Positions 62,126-64,000 of a DNA stretch of 64,000 nucleotides are shown here, piece by piece. The position numbers and the translations under genes were made by a program. The DNA lies in assembly GCF_024868665.1 (NCBI RefSeq), contig NC_079898.1:7459485-7523484 (forward strand). Reading direction: 5' to 3'. This stretch comes from Triplophysa rosa (Eukaryota; Chordata; Actinopteri; Cypriniformes; Nemacheilidae). Numbering within the stretch: the first letter of the stretch is position 1; the number at the start of each line of letters is the position of its first letter. The notes beneath the pieces are model-generated. The model ran no database searches, was not told the DNA's origin, and saw only the letters and a list, made by a program, of their open reading frames with translations.

Positions 62126-64000
62126 CTTCACACAAACACGTAGCTCTGTCTAATGCACCTGACAAACTGCATTGCACGCATGCTACACTGGCTGATTTAT
62201 TCTTAGCACAGACTGACTTTTATATTTTATATCTTTACTGACATATATTTTGCACTGTACAGCCCTGCATATAGTATGCAAAAAGTAGTATACTTTTTTG
62301 GATGAAAGACATTTAGAGCCAAATTTGACCTTTGGTGTCTTCCTAAATAGAGTTTAGAATAACCTGAAAGTGAATTAATGATTTGAGATCATTTTCATTT
62401 TTAGGTGAACTGTCCCTTTCACGTTTTAAAAGTGAAGTAACCTTCTTGAGATGGTCAAGGAGACTCTTCCACAGTGCCAAGATTTATGTCCATATTTTAT
62501 CTATCAGTTTTAATTCCTAAAACCTCTGCTAATCAAACTTTGTTGATATTCAGCTCACTGTCTTGGCCTATCACTTCAAGATGAAATGCAAGGTAATATG
62601 TTGTGTCCTGATGCACAGAGGTCCTAAATGACCTTGAGACAGTGTCCAGACTCTCTTGGGCTGCTTATGATTCTGCATGAAAGAAAAATTGATTGTCTCT
62701 GTGCTTTCAGAATTGCTCACTGTCTTTAAAGAGGCGGGTCATTGCTAATGCACAGTGTCCCTGTCTTTAAATGACTGACCTGTTGATTTGTTCTCCCAAG
62801 AGAATGTCACAATTGAAAAAGGTCATGTTTGTAAAATGAATGCACTTTCTGCTCATCAGCAAAACAAGTGCCGCTCCGTCCCCAAAGCAGCCAGAATTGA
62901 AAATGAGAAAAAATGCATTAGTGAAACACTACATACAGTATTTTCTAAATTAACTCCATAAACTCCATTCTTAGTGTATGGTCTTTCCCCCCCATTCCTC
63001 AGTTCTGTGCTTGTGTTCTCAATGTTGGTGTTGTGGATGTGTTTTGCTTGGATCAATGGTTTTTCTAAATGTCACAAGTTCACTTCCTGGAAATTGGTTT
63101 TTATCTTGGAGTGCATGTGCAGTGTTATTTTTGCCCAAAGCTTTACCCTTTACTCTGAGCCCAGGAGTTATCAGGAAAACTGCCTGTTCCATTAATGTGA
63201 ATTTGAGGTTATCGCATGTACACACTGCAGCCGTAGCGTTTGAGTTGGAAGGGTCATCTCACCGATAAGCCATTTTCTAAGGCTATTTTTGCCATGGGAT
63301 ACAAATGCAAAGTCAAAAACGGCCAACTAAATTGATATTGATCAGCATATTTCATGTCACAGCGGTCTTTAAAGCATTCATTATGTATCTAAAGATCAAT
63401 GCCCGTTTCCATTCATGCATTTCTCTATAGTGCATCAGTATTGTGTTGTTGTGGTCACTCATTTCCCAGCATGTGAGCCATTGTTATTTCACCCTGTATT
63501 ACAGATCTCCTCTCTGACTTGAGCCTATATGATACGCCTTAGCTGGAAGGCCATTCACCTGCAGCGAGAAGACATTTATTTAATATATTTTGTTCAAAAA
63601 CCAACAGATGAGACTTTTGTCCTTTTTTTGTAATGTTTTCATTGGCTGAAGCCAAGAAATAAGCACTGTGAAGCATTTTCCTGTCAGTTAGGGCTTTTCT
63701 GAAAGATGGCCTGATTGTGTCAGATTTGTTATCTGCTAAACAAAAAGTGGGCAATCAAATAGAGTATTAAAATGATAGTAATTCTATTTATGAATGTGGT
63801 GATTTAAAGTTGTATATTCTTTCGTGTTATGAATAAGAATATTTGTGCATAGGTCAAAGTGTACAGAATGGGTCCAAATGTTTTTAAAGGATTTCCTATT
63901 CTGGGCTGTACGTTAACCTTTTTTGCACTTAGCTCTGATGCTACAGAGGTTTAAAGTTTTGTAGCACAGGCCAAACAGTTGTAGCATAAGTATAAAACAT
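62126..64000. other. Intronic stretch, nothing recognised
   Basis: No exon, RNA gene or element boundary was recognised to the end of the window. Open frames of 60-96 codons lack domains, and I see no parkin exon 3 sequence. Confidence 0.4.

Overview
This is a stretch of animal genomic DNA, almost certainly from a teleost fish and probably a cyprinid. That is an inference from AT-rich non-coding sequence, tRNA-derived SINEs, a Tc1/mariner copy, many hAT-type elements and Ty3/gypsy LTRs. I can support only one host coding exon: exon 2 of parkin (prkn), positions 51721-51884, plus strand. It is 164 bp, has both splice sites, and encodes residues 3-57 of the ubiquitin-like domain. The rest of the window reads as intron or flanking DNA filled with transposable elements. 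I did not find parkin exon 1 or exon 3.

Layout. 1-2452: repeat-rich flank with a tRNA-like SINE head. 2453: a single N. 2454-28364: a giant inverted repeat. The left arm is about 12.05 kb (2454-14502), the right arm about 11.54 kb (16823-28364), and the spacer about 2.3 kb. Each arm carries, as mirror images, a SINE tail, a dead Tc1 element, a TTAA-flanked MITE, an L2-like LINE 3' end, a 330-bp solo LTR with target duplication, and the LTR plus gag of a Ty3/gypsy element. The spacer holds the pol remnant and truncated 3' LTR of the right-hand gypsy copy plus 400 bp of other repeat.

28365-32909: three hAT elements, one nested inside another, each with a perfect 8-bp target duplication. 36164-41213: a 5-kb hAT element that contains a second hAT, which contains a solo LTR, and also a short two-LTR element with a Pro/Ser/Gln-rich tandem repeat. 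41252-42236: two small DNA transposons. 44570-46754: a degenerate tandem repeat and two more hAT elements. 50625-51405: a fold-back element. 51721-51884: parkin exon 2. 52568-54232: a third nest (hAT in hAT, with an LTR in the inner one). 54366-64000: further hAT elements, a SINE, CT microsatellites and MITEs in what should be parkin intron 2.

No functional gene set works together here beyond the parkin exon. The interest lies in the palindrome and in the insertion histories that can be read from target duplications. The arms are not identical: one has a 512-bp solo LTR where the other has the intact empty site, and one MITE is far more diverged between arms than its flanks. So the arms are either two separate loci or two haplotypes joined head to head. 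The lone N exactly at the outer left breakpoint keeps an assembly error in play.
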